This document shows positions 25,461 through 33,874 of a stretch of DNA of 42,944 nucleotides, piece by piece. The stretch covers positions 1 through 42,944 of the forward strand of contig CAIUPP010000110.1 of NCBI GenBank assembly GCA_903901045.1, in the 5' to 3' direction. The position numbers were made by a program, and so were the translations under genes. The stretch's first letter is position 1. Each line of letters starts with the position of its first letter. The notes below the pieces were generated by a model that saw only the letters and a list, made by a program, of their open reading frames with translations, did no database searches and had not been told where the DNA came from. The DNA comes from an uncultured Planctomycetota bacterium. Lineage in GTDB: Bacteria; Planctomycetota; Brocadiia; CAIUPP01.

Positions 25461-26426
25461 TTAAGCTCGGGCGCTTCCGGGAGCCTTCTGCCCGAAGACG
25501 TGGTCCACTGCCGCCAGCAGGTCGAGTTCCCGGAACTCCAGGTTCGTCGCCGGATCCTGAATCAGCACGCCGGTCTTTTGGAAGATGGCCAGCATGGCGT
25601 CGGGCAGCGTCTCTCCATCGCGTTGCCAGGGATAGCCGCTCTTCTTGATCGCCTCGCGCAGAATCTGCGCGCTCCCCGCGGCATAGGCGTTCGACGAAGA
25701 GGTCGCGATGGCCGTGACCAGCAGGTCCACGTTCGAGTAACGGTCGAGATGCGCCTCATGCTTGCCCGGAACGGTTGCCCCGATGGCAATGCAGTCCGGC
25801 TGGCAGGCGGGCCAGGAGATGCCATCGGTATAGCGGTTGTTCCCGCACGGTCCGCTGACCCAGACGCCGAGCTGGCGCAGTGCGCGGAATTCGGCGTCCA
25901 CGACCGTCGGCACCGGCGCCTGATGCGCCTGGTCGTCCAGCGGAGAAAGGTTGACGGCGGTGATGTGCAGGCGTTCCTGGTTCTCCCGGACCCAGCGCAG
26001 ACCGGCGGCCATCGTACGCGATTCGTCCTGCTTTAAATGGACGATTGTCACGCAGCGCACCTGCGCGACAAAGTTGTTGTAGGCCACCCCATGCACGCCG
26101 TTGAGATTCATCGAAGATGCATGTCCCACCGTGGTCCCGTGATAGCCCGGCGGAACAGGATGGCAGTTCTCGTCCCCATCGATGCTGTTCCATGTGGCGA
26201 TCACCTTTTTCCCCCAGGGCATCACGGCCTGCCACGCGGGGTCAGAGAGGTCGCATCCATCGTCCAGAATGGCCAGGCACTGCCCTTTGCCCCAGGTGAG
26301 CACGCCTTCATACTTGCGCCATGTGGCGGTCACCCGCATCTGTTCGAAGTTCTGCACGTTGATCGCCGAGCCGGGGGCGAAGCCGGTTTGCGGGTCGATT
26401 CCAGGCGCGTCCGAATGGGTCGTCAT
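25461..26426 (-). CDS. Subtilase-type (S8) serine peptidase, no signal peptide
   Basis: A 321-aa protein of the subtilisin fold. Asp55 in AILDDG, His96 in YHGTTVGHA, oxyanion Asn196 in GPCGNN and a Ser at 243-245 in ATSSSNAYAAG form the expected set, though the Ser motif lacks the normal GTSMA form. There is no signal peptide or propeptide, so it is probably intracellular, unusual for a sugar operon. The frame continues upstream to 26657, but ATG 26426 is chosen for its ATGA overlap with the aldolase stop (26423-26426). It may process or regulate a cluster protein, or have become a non-peptidase. Substrate unknown. Confidence 0.8.
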   Translation of the reverse strand: MTTHSDAPGIDPQTGFAPGSAINVQNFEQMRVTATWRKYEGVLTWGKGQCLAILDDGCDLSDPAWQAVMPWGKKVIATWNSIDGDENCHPVPPGYHGTTVGHASSMNLNGVHGVAYNNFVAQVRCVTIVHLKQDESRTMAAGLRWVRENQERLHITAVNLSPLDDQAHQAPVPTVVDAEFRALRQLGVWVSGPCGNNRYTDGISWPACQPDCIAIGATVPGKHEAHLDRYSNVDLLVTAIATSSSNAYAAGSAQILREAIKKSGYPWQRDGETLPDAMLAIFQKTGVLIQDPATNLEFRELDLLAAVDHVFGQKAPGSARA

Positions 26427-27211
26427 TTCTGGGTTCCCCCAACAGGGTCCGGCGGATTTTCCCGAACGCCTTTGACAAGCTCCTTCAGCTTCGCTTCCAT
26501 GAATAGGGTGGGTTCCGTGAGGCAGAAGAAGTGCAGGCCGAGTTTCTGCATCAGCGGCAGAGGCGCGATTCCCCAGAGGGTCTTCCCGCGCCGTTCGGCG
26601 GCTTCGCGGACACGGCGCAGGGCGTCGAACAGTTTCGGGCTGTCCGGGTCCCAGCATACGCCAAGGCTTGCGGAAAGATCGTACGGGCCGCAGGCCATGT
26701 GGGTCGTGATCTCGTGTCCGGCAATGGCATCCACCTCCTCCAGCCCGCGAGCGCTCTCAATCTGGGGGAGAATGATCAGATCGTCCTCGACTTCGCTCTT
26801 CCACTCCGCGTAATTGACCGACTGCACCCAGCGGTTGCCCGCCCCGCCGGGGCGGCGTCTGCCGCGCGGAGGCATGTACATTCCCTCGCGCACTTCGTCC
26901 AGTTGCCGGGCGCTTTCGACCATCGGCAGCAGAAGCCCGCAGGGTCCCAGGTCCAACGCGAGCCGGATGGCCGCCGCGTCGGTCTTGCCGGGGCGATACA
27001 GGACCGGGAAGTCCGCCCGCCGGCCTAGGGCGAATGCGTCGGAGAGGAGATCGCCGTCGTGGTGGACGTGCTCGCCATCAATGATGACGTAGTCAAACTG
27101 GGCGTTCATGCAGATTTCGAGCAATCCGAGCCAGAGATGGTCCACAATGAGCGCGCCCAGCACCCTCTGCTTCTGCGCGATCTTCTGTTTCAGAATCCTG
27201 GCTGATTGCAT
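26423..27211 (-). CDS. HpcH/HpaI-family aldolase
   Basis: A 262-aa class II (metal-dependent) pyruvate-type aldolase of the HpcH/HpaI family, which cleaves 2-keto-3-deoxy sugar acids or related compounds to pyruvate and an aldehyde. LGALIVDHLW, VIIDGEHVHHD, GLLLPMVESARQ and LPQIESARGLEEVDAI are the conserved segments carrying the catalytic His and metal-binding Glu. ATG 27211 is chosen; the frame extends to 27340 without similarity. It starts 17 nt after the GH36 gene and overlaps the peptidase by 4 nt. It could supply the final carbon-skeleton cleavage for a sugar acid released by this operon. Confidence 0.87.
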   Translation of the reverse strand: MQSARILKQKIAQKQRVLGALIVDHLWLGLLEICMNAQFDYVIIDGEHVHHDGDLLSDAFALGRRADFPVLYRPGKTDAAAIRLALDLGPCGLLLPMVESARQLDEVREGMYMPPRGRRRPGGAGNRWVQSVNYAEWKSEVEDDLIILPQIESARGLEEVDAIAGHEITTHMACGPYDLSASLGVCWDPDSPKLFDALRRVREAAERRGKTLWGIAPLPLMQKLGLHFFCLTEPTLFMEAKLKELVKGVRENPPDPVGGTQK

Positions 27212-27228
27212 GGCGTTAACCTCGGGAA

Positions 27229-29007
27229 CTATAGTGATGCCAGAACCGGGCCCCGTTGTGTCAGGCGGAGGCGCGTTTCGGACTTGCCGGAAACCAACGA
27301 CATTTCGCCCCCCTTCTCGGCGCCCGCATTGAGCACCCAAGCCCGGCGTATTCCCGGCTGAAGGTTGATCTTTGCCGGGACATGCTGCCCGGCCAGGAGA
27401 ACAAAAGCATCGCCCTTCTCAACGTTCTGAAGCGAGGAGTCGCTGAAGGAACTGTCGGCGGAATGGACTGACAACTCCGCCCTGGCCAGCGTGTCGCGAG
27501 AGCGCCGGTAGAACTCCAGCCAGCGCCCGATGATCCGGCGTTGCGCCTGGCCGCACTGCGCCAGGTTGATCGACAGCGTCGGCACGCCGCCCGAAAAAAT
27601 CTGCTGGCCGAGCATCAGGGAGATGTTTTCCGGCTTCTCCAGCGCGTGCCAGTAAGCGTAGTCGTTCCAGATGGCCGATGGGTAGTCGCAGAAGAGCCGC
27701 AGGAAGAGGTTCTCCCTGCGCATGTAGTCTGCGTCATAGGGCGCATCGTTGCCGCGATGACAATTGGCGAAAGGCAACGTGGCGAGCGTGCTGTAGCTGA
27801 TCCGGTACTCGATGGCCGCGGCAGGGTTGACGTGGAGAATGCCGTCGCGGACGGCGCGCATGAATTCGGTCACGGCCGCGCCGAAATTGCCATCACCGTG
27901 GTTGTGCGCGGGGTCCGCGCAGGCCGGCCCAAACTGGTCCAGGAAGTCCAGCTTCAACCCGTCGAGCTCATACTCTCTCATCACACGCTCAACCAGCGCC
28001 CGCGCGTACGCTTTCGATTCGTCGCAGAAGGGACAGAGTTGGTAGGAGCGAGCCTTGCCGTCCCGTACGCAGTACGCGCCCATGGCGCGGCGCTTGCGTG
28101 AATGGACCCCCACGAAGTGCGGAACGCACCAGAGCATCAGCTTGAGTCCTTCGCTGTGCAGGCGGCGCGACAGACCGGGCAGGTCGGGAAAGAGACTCAG
28201 TTCCGCCCGGTAATCACCCGATTTGCGATGATAGGCCTCGTGGGGTTTCTTGAACCAGGAGGCGTCGAGCAGGACGGTGCGGACGCCCAGCCTCTTCAAG
28301 TGCGGTATCTGCTCTTCGACCTGCCGCTGTGTGAGGCCATACAGGTGGGAATACCAGGAGCACCATACCGGATCGCGCGCCCAGTCCGGCGCGGGCAGAG
28401 GCTTGATCCCCTGCCGCTGGCGGCACAATTTCATGACGCGCCGGATCGCTTCGACAAAATGCCGTTTCTCGCGGCAGAGGACGACGGTCTCGCGAAACCC
28501 TCCGGTCCTGCGTTGGCGGCTGAACCGCGTCTGGAGCAGATGCATCGGAGGTTCTTCGATGAGCGGGCGCTGATTGACCAGCGTTGCCGTCACGTGATCG
28601 ATCAACCCGATCACGCCGCGGTTCTCGCCCGTGCGGGCGTAGTTGCATATCACGGGGAGATTGAAATTGGCGGCGGTATTGAAGCTGAAGTTCAGGGCAA
28701 TGGAGGTGAGTTCGCTCCCTCTCCAGCAATCCACCGACCCCGACCATGAGCGGTGAATGTCAATGAACGGCTGCTGGACGCTGATATGGTACTCGCCGAG
28801 CGGGCCCTTCGGGAGGTCGAAATGAACGAGCGTGGTTCCTTCGCACCGTTCGATGGAGCCGGCGGGCTTGCCTGGCCCTTTCCACTCGAGTAGGACCTTC
28901 CATCCGTCCACTGTCATTTGCAGCAGGTTCTCTTCCCGCACCTCCGCCGTGCCGGTTTCCACCAGTACCTGACTTGGCAGTCGCCTGCCGGATGCTCTCC
29001 TAGGCAT
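27229..29007 (-). CDS. GH36-type alpha-galactosidase-like glycosidase (copy 2)
   Basis: A 592-aa GH36/GH-D protein. The nucleophile is likely Asp354 in GLKLDFLDQF and the acid/base Asp421 in CHRGNDAPYD. WCSWY at 215-219 is a typical strand-1 motif of this clan and LLDASW (246-251) replaces the IIDDGW of copy 1. The first ~200 residues would be the beta-sandwich domain. It is only distantly related to the GH36 at 613-2307, so it probably acts on a different linkage or neighbour sugar. No signal peptide. ATG 29007 lacks a strong ribosome site. The gene lies between DUF1080 and the aldolase. Confidence 0.82.
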   Translation of the reverse strand: MPRRASGRRLPSQVLVETGTAEVREENLLQMTVDGWKVLLEWKGPGKPAGSIERCEGTTLVHFDLPKGPLGEYHISVQQPFIDIHRSWSGSVDCWRGSELTSIALNFSFNTAANFNLPVICNYARTGENRGVIGLIDHVTATLVNQRPLIEEPPMHLLQTRFSRQRRTGGFRETVVLCREKRHFVEAIRRVMKLCRQRQGIKPLPAPDWARDPVWCSWYSHLYGLTQRQVEEQIPHLKRLGVRTVLLDASWFKKPHEAYHRKSGDYRAELSLFPDLPGLSRRLHSEGLKLMLWCVPHFVGVHSRKRRAMGAYCVRDGKARSYQLCPFCDESKAYARALVERVMREYELDGLKLDFLDQFGPACADPAHNHGDGNFGAAVTEFMRAVRDGILHVNPAAAIEYRISYSTLATLPFANCHRGNDAPYDADYMRRENLFLRLFCDYPSAIWNDYAYWHALEKPENISLMLGQQIFSGGVPTLSINLAQCGQAQRRIIGRWLEFYRRSRDTLARAELSVHSADSSFSDSSLQNVEKGDAFVLLAGQHVPAKINLQPGIRRAWVLNAGAEKGGEMSLVSGKSETRLRLTQRGPVLASL

Positions 29008-29066
29008 TGAAGATCAGCTTTCTCGTCGAATAACGCGGGCAGTTTGGATTCGCCGGCCGCCGGGGC

Positions 29067-29813
29067 CTATTCGTCATATCCCTTCAGCGGCCGATACCAG
29101 ATGTTGCGGAAGCGAACCGGATTCCTGTGGTCCTGGAGCATCAGCGGCTCCTCGGGAGGATGTGCCTCATACTTCAGGATCGCCCTGTGACCCGTGGGAG
29201 CGAAAAGCACCTGGTCATGGTGAACTACAATGCCGTTATGGAAAAGCGTGACGCGGGCCGGGCTTGCCAGTTCGGTCCCCTTGAATCGGGGCGCGACCCA
29301 CACGATATCATAGGTCTGCCATTCTCCCGGCCTGCGGCAGGCGTTGACCAGAGGCGGGTACTCCCCGTACAGGGCAGCGGTCGTGCCATCCGCGTACGTC
29401 GGGTTGTTCCAGCAATCGAGCACTTGAATTTCGTAGCGGCACATAAGGAACACCCCGCTGTTGCCGCGTCCCTGGCTTTCCCCCTCGATCACATCAGGCG
29501 CGGCCCACTCGAGATGGATCTGACAATCGCCCAGGGACTCCTTCGTCCGGATGTTGCCGGAACTCGGGTCAACCTCCATATAGCCCCCCTTCACCTTCCA
29601 TTTTGCTGCTGCGCCGTCCAGCGACTCCCATTTCGAGAGGTCGGTTCCGTCAAAAAGGACGATGGCGTCCGAGGGCGCTATTCCAGGGGATTTCGAGCCG
29701 CAGGCTGTGCCGGGTATGACGATGCGCGGTTGGCGGCGGGTCGAGTCGTGGACGCGCCAGGGAGAGCCCGGGATAAAGGGGGTATCGTCATAGCCCAGAT
29801 TCTGCTGCGCCAT
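29067..29813 (-). CDS. DUF1080 (3-keto-disaccharide hydrolase-like) protein
   Basis: A 248-aa DUF1080 domain protein. IVLFDGTDLSKWES and the ensuing WKVKGGYMEV are the hallmark opening of this family, whose characterised members hydrolyse 3-keto-glycosides. Here no signal peptide is visible, whereas many relatives are secreted lipoproteins. The next gene upstream is a Gfo/Idh/MocA oxidoreductase, the usual partner that oxidises the C3 hydroxyl. Start: ATG 29813 is taken because AAAGG lies close upstream; ATG 29828 (five residues longer) is also possible. It begins 43 nt after the dehydrogenase. Confidence 0.83.
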   Translation of the reverse strand: MAQQNLGYDDTPFIPGSPWRVHDSTRRQPRIVIPGTACGSKSPGIAPSDAIVLFDGTDLSKWESLDGAAAKWKVKGGYMEVDPSSGNIRTKESLGDCQIHLEWAAPDVIEGESQGRGNSGVFLMCRYEIQVLDCWNNPTYADGTTAALYGEYPPLVNACRRPGEWQTYDIVWVAPRFKGTELASPARVTLFHNGIVVHHDQVLFAPTGHRAILKYEAHPPEEPLMLQDHRNPVRFRNIWYRPLKGYDE

Positions 29814-29856
29814 CTTCTGACCTTTCATTTCCGTTGAGGCCTGACCATCACTTGGC

Positions 29857-30987
29857 CTAATGGGCGAACGCCGGAAACGCGTTTCTCTGCTCGAACTTGC
29901 GAATGCGTACGCTCCGCCGAGTGTCGCCGGACTTCCTGAGCGCGTCGAGCATCTGCATAAGCATCACGGCCTGTTCGGCGGAATTCGTGGGAGTGACACC
30001 TTCGCGAATGGCGCGGAGGAAGTCCTTCGCCTGCCGGACGAACATCGGCACAGGGGCGGTATCGCCAGTCGGTTGCCACGCCGGGATCGGGCACAACCGC
30101 ACGCCGCGCCGCAGGCTGATGATCTGCTGGCCGCCGTTACCGTTGCAGATTTGCGCGCCGCCGTGCGTCCCGTAGATCATGGTCTCGCGCAGTTCCGCGT
30201 TCATCGGCTTTCCGTCCGACGTCAACGGAAGCGTACCGGGCCAATTCAGGGAGAACGAGACCGCGAAGTGCAACGTGGCTCCATTCTCGAAGCGAATCAT
30301 GCCTACCGTCGCGTCGTCGGCCGAATAGTCCTGGCCGCGCGCAGCGAAATGAGAGAATGCGCAATGCAACCCGGCCATGACCTCTACCGGCCGGGGACAC
30401 CCCAGCACAAACCAGGCCTCATCAATGGCGTGAATGCCCAGGTCAAGCAGCACGCCGCCGCCCTCCTTGCGGCTCACGCGCCAACTTCCCGCTCCCGTCG
30501 GAAGGAATCGGGTGCGGACCCATTTAGCGTCCGCGTGATACACTTTGCCAAGGCGGCCTGAGGAGGCCAGTTCACGCGCCCGCAATGAAGCGTTTGAGAA
30601 ACGGAACTGACGGCAGAACATATAGGTCAGGCCGCTCTGTTGCGCCTTTCGGGCGACTCGGGTCATCTCACCGGTCGTGGTCGTTGGGGGCTTTTCGCAC
30701 ATCACGTGCAACCCCGCATCGAATGATTCCATGCAGGCCTGGGCGTGCATCCCGGTCGGAAGCCCGATCACTACGGCATCCAGCTTCGCCTTGGCGAGCA
30801 TGTCGTGGTAATCCAGGTACTCCTCCATAGCGCCAAATTTCCGAACAAATTCCTTGCGCCTCTTATCATTCGGGTCTGCCACCGCAGCCAATTGCACCCC
30901 TTTCAACGCCTGAAAGGCCTCCCCGTGACGCAGGCAGGGGTAGCTTGTCCCCATAATTCCGAGGCGCAATTGCTTACCCAATTTCAC
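29857..30987 (-). CDS. Gfo/Idh/MocA-family sugar dehydrogenase
   Basis: A 376-aa NAD(P)-dependent oxidoreductase. The N-terminal Rossmann domain (LRLGIMGTSYPCLRHG), the EKPP motif in HVMCEKPPTTT and GIHAIDEAW in the substrate domain are standard for the family; the EKP lysine and the GxHxxD His/Asp are the expected catalytic set. GTG 30987 begins the frame, but GGAG stands only about 2 nt before it. TTG 30981, two codons on, has GGAG at 7 nt and may be the true start. It is the first gene of the operon, 214 nt from a divergent regulator, behind its own promoter and a 5' hairpin. Likely role: C3 oxidation of a glycoside for DUF1080. Confidence 0.88.
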   Translation of the reverse strand: MKLGKQLRLGIMGTSYPCLRHGEAFQALKGVQLAAVADPNDKRRKEFVRKFGAMEEYLDYHDMLAKAKLDAVVIGLPTGMHAQACMESFDAGLHVMCEKPPTTTTGEMTRVARKAQQSGLTYMFCRQFRFSNASLRARELASSGRLGKVYHADAKWVRTRFLPTGAGSWRVSRKEGGGVLLDLGIHAIDEAWFVLGCPRPVEVMAGLHCAFSHFAARGQDYSADDATVGMIRFENGATLHFAVSFSLNWPGTLPLTSDGKPMNAELRETMIYGTHGGAQICNGNGGQQIISLRRGVRLCPIPAWQPTGDTAPVPMFVRQAKDFLRAIREGVTPTNSAEQAVMLMQMLDALRKSGDTRRSVRIRKFEQRNAFPAFAH

Positions 30988-31020
30988 ACTCCTTCTGCTC
31001 TAGTGTAGCCAGTCTTCAGG

Positions 31021-31066
31021 GCATTGCCCCACACATCTTCGCAGGAATACACCACTTGGGCAATGC
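31021..31066 (-). promoter_or_regulatory. 5'-leader hairpin ahead of dehydrogenase operon
   Basis: GCATTGCCC (31021-31029) and GGGCAATGC (31058-31066) are perfect 9-bp inverted repeats with 28 nt between them. They lie in the predicted ~90-nt leader between the minus-strand promoter (31088-31117) and the dehydrogenase start. It could be an operator pair bound by the nearby regulator, an attenuator or a structured leader. I recognise no known riboswitch in it. Confidence 0.6.
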
Positions 31067-31087
31067 GGATGCCATGTGACGGCTTGT

Positions 31088-31117
31088 AATATAGCACGCG
31101 GGAATGGGGCCTGTCAA
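31088..31117 (-). promoter_or_regulatory. Predicted sigma70 promoter of dehydrogenase operon
   Basis: On the minus strand TTGACA (31117-31112) and TATATT (31093-31088) are 18 nt apart. The -35 box is perfect and the -10 is close to consensus. It is back-to-back with the GntR-gene promoter, the two -35 boxes being only 18 nt apart, so one regulator could control both directions. Confidence 0.7.
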
Positions 31118-31135
31118 GAATAAAGCTTTCCCCCC

Positions 31136-31165
31136 TTGACAAAGCCATCGCGGCGACGGTATACT
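31136..31165 (+). promoter_or_regulatory. Predicted sigma70 promoter of GntR-hybrid regulator module
   Basis: TTGACA (31136-31141) and TATACT (31160-31165) are 18 nt apart. Transcription would start near 31172, about 30 nt before the GTG start. It overlaps a possible operator at 31170-31183. Confidence 0.78.
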
Positions 31166-31169
31166 GCAC

Positions 31170-31183
31170 TGTAGTAGATTACA
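31170..31183. promoter_or_regulatory. Possible regulator operator at GntR-gene start site
   Basis: TGTAGTAGATTACA has TGTA/TACA arms in dyad symmetry and lies over the expected start of transcription. AraR-type GntR/LacI hybrids bind such short T/A-rich palindromes. The arms are only 4 bp, so this is weak evidence. Confidence 0.35.
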
Positions 31184-31201
31184 TGATTTGGATGTTCAGT
31201 T

Positions 31202-32320
31202 GTGAGCGGTCCCGTGCCTGAAGCAGTTGTGTCAAAACATCGTCAGATTGAACAAGCGCTGCGTGGCCTGATTGAGAGCGGTCGCCTGCAGCCGGGGGAG
31301 AGTCTGCCCTCGGAGCTCAAGTTGGCAGCGGAGCATGGAGTCAGCGCGGGCACGGTGCGGCGCGCCCTATCCACGCTCATTCACGAAGGCATTCTTAAAC
31401 CCCGGCGGCGCTCCGGCGTTTACGTCCAGGAGAAGCCGCGCCAGAAAATCATCGGGGTGATGGTGCCCAACGTGGACAACCCGGATCATGCCAGGTTGGT
31501 TGAGGCCGTCACGCAGGGTGCTGCGGAGCGCGGTTACTCCCCCGTTCTGTTCTGTGCCAGCAAGGACTGGCGGAACTATCAGAATGACAAGATGCCCCAA
31601 GTCCATTTCGTTGAACGGTTGGCTGCCATGGCCCCCATGGGAATCATCGCTTGTCCCACCCACGTGCCCGATGAAGAGCTCACGCGCGCGCGGATGCGGG
31701 AATTGAAGATACCCTATGTCATCACCAACGACTATTGGACCGACTGCCGCCGCGACCGTCACGTGTGCGCCGATCAGGAAGCGGCCGTACGCATGGCCGT
31801 GGATCTTCTCGCCGAGCTCGGGCATCGCAAAATGACGATGTGGATGGTGCCGGGAGACGAGTGGCCCGCGGCCGGCAAGGCCTTCCTTGAACAGGTGAAC
31901 TATCGCAGTGGCTTCGGCCAGGTGAACCTTTCGGACGATCCCGCGACCTGGGTGGCGCAGTTCCTGGCGCCGGAGGGACGAGAGAAACCTACCGCTGTCA
32001 TCGTCCCCTACTATGAGCAGGCGCAGCATCTGCTTGGCGTACTGGAATCGGCGGGCGTACGCGTGCCGGAGGATTTATCGCTGGTCTGCCTCGGTGGGCT
32101 GCCCGTCCCCAAACCGCACGAGGTTGATCTCACGGCCACGATCAGCCCTCTGAGAGAAGTCGCCGCGCGCGCGTTGAGCATCCTCATCGACGACACGGAA
32201 GAGTCCACTTGCCACTACCGGTACATGCCGACGCTGCACGTGGGGGCGACGACGGCCCCGGCGGCGCCGGATAAGAGTCCGGCGGGCACAAAGCCGGTGC
32301 TTGTTTCGTTGCAGCGATAG
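31202..32320 (+). CDS. GntR/LacI hybrid (AraR-type) transcriptional regulator
   Basis: A 372-aa regulator that joins a GntR winged helix (about 10-75: IEQALRGLIESGRLQPGESLPSE, HGVSAGTVRRALSTL, GILKPRRRSGVYV) to a LacI-type periplasmic-binding sugar domain (KIIGVMVPNVDNPDHARLVEAV, GVRVPEDLSLVCLGG). This is the arrangement of AraR. The start is taken as GTG 31202; GTG 31214 is an alternative and neither has a strong ribosome site. It is the first gene of the plus-strand module and divergent from the dehydrogenase operon. It plays the part that LacI plays in the other module copy, but from a different family. Inducer unknown. Confidence 0.9.
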   Translation: MSGPVPEAVVSKHRQIEQALRGLIESGRLQPGESLPSELKLAAEHGVSAGTVRRALSTLIHEGILKPRRRSGVYVQEKPRQKIIGVMVPNVDNPDHARLVEAVTQGAAERGYSPVLFCASKDWRNYQNDKMPQVHFVERLAAMAPMGIIACPTHVPDEELTRARMRELKIPYVITNDYWTDCRRDRHVCADQEAAVRMAVDLLAELGHRKMTMWMVPGDEWPAAGKAFLEQVNYRSGFGQVNLSDDPATWVAQFLAPEGREKPTAVIVPYYEQAQHLLGVLESAGVRVPEDLSLVCLGGLPVPKPHEVDLTATISPLREVAARALSILIDDTEESTCHYRYMPTLHVGATTAPAAPDKSPAGTKPVLVSLQR

Positions 32321-32407
32321 CGGGCGCAAGGAAGGCGTTGAGGGAGGTCATCTCTATAAACTCCCCGGACGCGAAAAGAATTCGCGGGCGGGGGAAAGGA
32401 GGGTGCC

Positions 32408-33736
32408 ATGGCGACTGCGTTGCGGCGCTTCTGCTCGGCGTTCACGTTGATCGAGTTGTTGGTGGTTATCGCGATCATAGCCATTTTGGCCGGGATGCTG
32501 CTGCCGGCTCTGGCTGCGGCGAGAGAGAAGGCGCGGCGGGCAAGTTGCATCAACAATCTGACCCAGTTCAGCCGGGCGCTGGAAAGTTACTGCGGAGACT
32601 ACGGCGGCTATCTCCCCTCCTGGACCGGCATGGGAGCGGGGGCCGGATCAAGCTGGTTCCCCAACTATCCCGGAGCTTATCGGCAATGCGCCTCGTACGT
32701 GCCGGGAGGCGCCTGTTCCTTCAGCACGAACTCGTTCAGTCACAGTTGGGCCAACTACTCAGGCACCGAGGGGTATGACGCGTGCAATTACTGGGTATCC
32801 ATGTACACGGGGAAAGGCACGGATACCGCCCTGAGGGTCTCCACCACCTCCAACAGCCTCTACCGGACCATCGGTATCGGCGTGAAGACCGCTGCCGGCA
32901 CGTACCGGTTTGCCAGCGGCCTCAGCACCGCCCCTAATGGAATCGGCTACCTCCTGACGTGCGGGTACCTTGCCGATGCCAAGACCTTCTACTGCCCCAG
33001 TTCGGAAGGGATGCGTGCCGACATCGGCACCACGCCCGCCCTGTCGTCCAGCTACGAGGCCAACAGCGCCCGGATCACCGGCGGCTTCCGTTTGAGCGAT
33101 TGGAAGAACGCGGGTGGATTCGACAGCAAGACGATGCTCTATGGCAAGTGGGATACCCTGGGGGCCGACAACGCCTATGTGAACCTGATCTCCTCGCATT
33201 ACGCTTACCGGTGCGTCCCGCTGAGCCTTCAGGGCCCCTGGTGCGCCGGCCTCGAAGGGAAGGACTCGAGGACGACGGTGTCGTTCACGAAGCCGGTGCT
33301 CTACGCCCGGTTCGGAGTGCCGCTTTTCCGGACGCAGAAGGAACTGGGGTCGCGAGCGCTGATTGTGGACACGTTCTCCAAGGGGTGGTGGGATGACGCT
33401 TTAGGAAAACGCATATACAACACCGAGACACTGGCCCAGTCCATGGCGCATCCGGGCATGGGCATTACCGGACACCGCGACGGCTACAATGTCCTCTACG
33501 GCGACTGGAGCGCCAAGTGGTGGGGCGACCCGCAGCAGAAGCTCATCTGGCACGGTCAGGGCCCCGGAGATTCCGGCGTGGCATCGGGCGGGTACGCCTA
33601 TCCGATCAATATCCTGGCATCCAACTTCTACTACAACTTCCCCTTTGGGAAGACCAATCCGACCGACGGCAATTGGATCTACAGCAGCCTGAAGGTCTGG
33701 CACGATTTCGACACCTCTGCCGGACTCGATCAATAG
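32408..33736 (+). CDS. Large prepilin-type (type II pseudopilin-like) protein, copy 2
   Basis: A 442-aa protein with a short leader, cleavage before Phe ([10 protein letters not shown]), Glu5 and the hydrophobic helix [15 protein letters not shown]. It shares the N-terminus closely with copy 1 (19643-20953) and the tail [23 protein letters not shown], while the middle differs much more. ATG 32408 follows GGGAAAGGAGG, the strongest ribosome site in the window, fitting high expression. It is followed by a strong hairpin at 33782-33809, then by DUF4838. It is probably an exported, filament- or membrane-anchored protein; a role in substrate binding is inferred from its position and variable middle. 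Confidence 0.88.
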   Translation: MATALRRFCSAFTLIELLVVIAIIAILAGMLLPALAAAREKARRASCINNLTQFSRALESYCGDYGGYLPSWTGMGAGAGSSWFPNYPGAYRQCASYVPGGACSFSTNSFSHSWANYSGTEGYDACNYWVSMYTGKGTDTALRVSTTSNSLYRTIGIGVKTAAGTYRFASGLSTAPNGIGYLLTCGYLADAKTFYCPSSEGMRADIGTTPALSSSYEANSARITGGFRLSDWKNAGGFDSKTMLYGKWDTLGADNAYVNLISSHYAYRCVPLSLQGPWCAGLEGKDSRTTVSFTKPVLYARFGVPLFRTQKELGSRALIVDTFSKGWWDDALGKRIYNTETLAQSMAHPGMGITGHRDGYNVLYGDWSAKWWGDPQQKLIWHGQGPGDSGVASGGYAYPINILASNFYYNFPFGKTNPTDGNWIYSSLKVWHDFDTSAGLDQ

Positions 33737-33781
33737 CGATAGGGCGTGGCGTTGTTTCGTCAAAATCGTTGGCTGGCTGAT

Positions 33782-33809
33782 GCATGGCGCGCCTTCGGGC
33801 GCGCCATGC
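33782..33809 (+). terminator. 12-bp perfect hairpin with TTCG loop after pseudopilin gene (copy 2)
   Basis: GCATGGCGCGCC (33782-33793) pairs perfectly with GGCGCGCCATGC (33798-33809) round TTCG, giving the extra-stable C(UUCG)G tetraloop. It begins 45 nt after the pseudopilin stop and 65 nt before the DUF4838 start. No U-run follows. It stands exactly where copy 1 has a different hairpin, so the position is kept though the sequence is not. Confidence 0.72.
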
Positions 33810-33874
33810 TCCTATAGGGCCTCCAATTGGGCGCGCGGCAGAGGGCTCCTCCAAGAACGAAAGGATGTGGCGGG

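Noticed and set aside
24444-26036. Very long plus-strand open frame opposite GH4 copy 2 and the subtilase
   Set aside because: It crosses two well-supported minus-strand genes and has no recognisable domain or ribosome site.
30988-31201. A known riboswitch in the dehydrogenase leader
   Set aside because: A 9-bp inverted repeat is present, but I recognise no conserved riboswitch core sequence.
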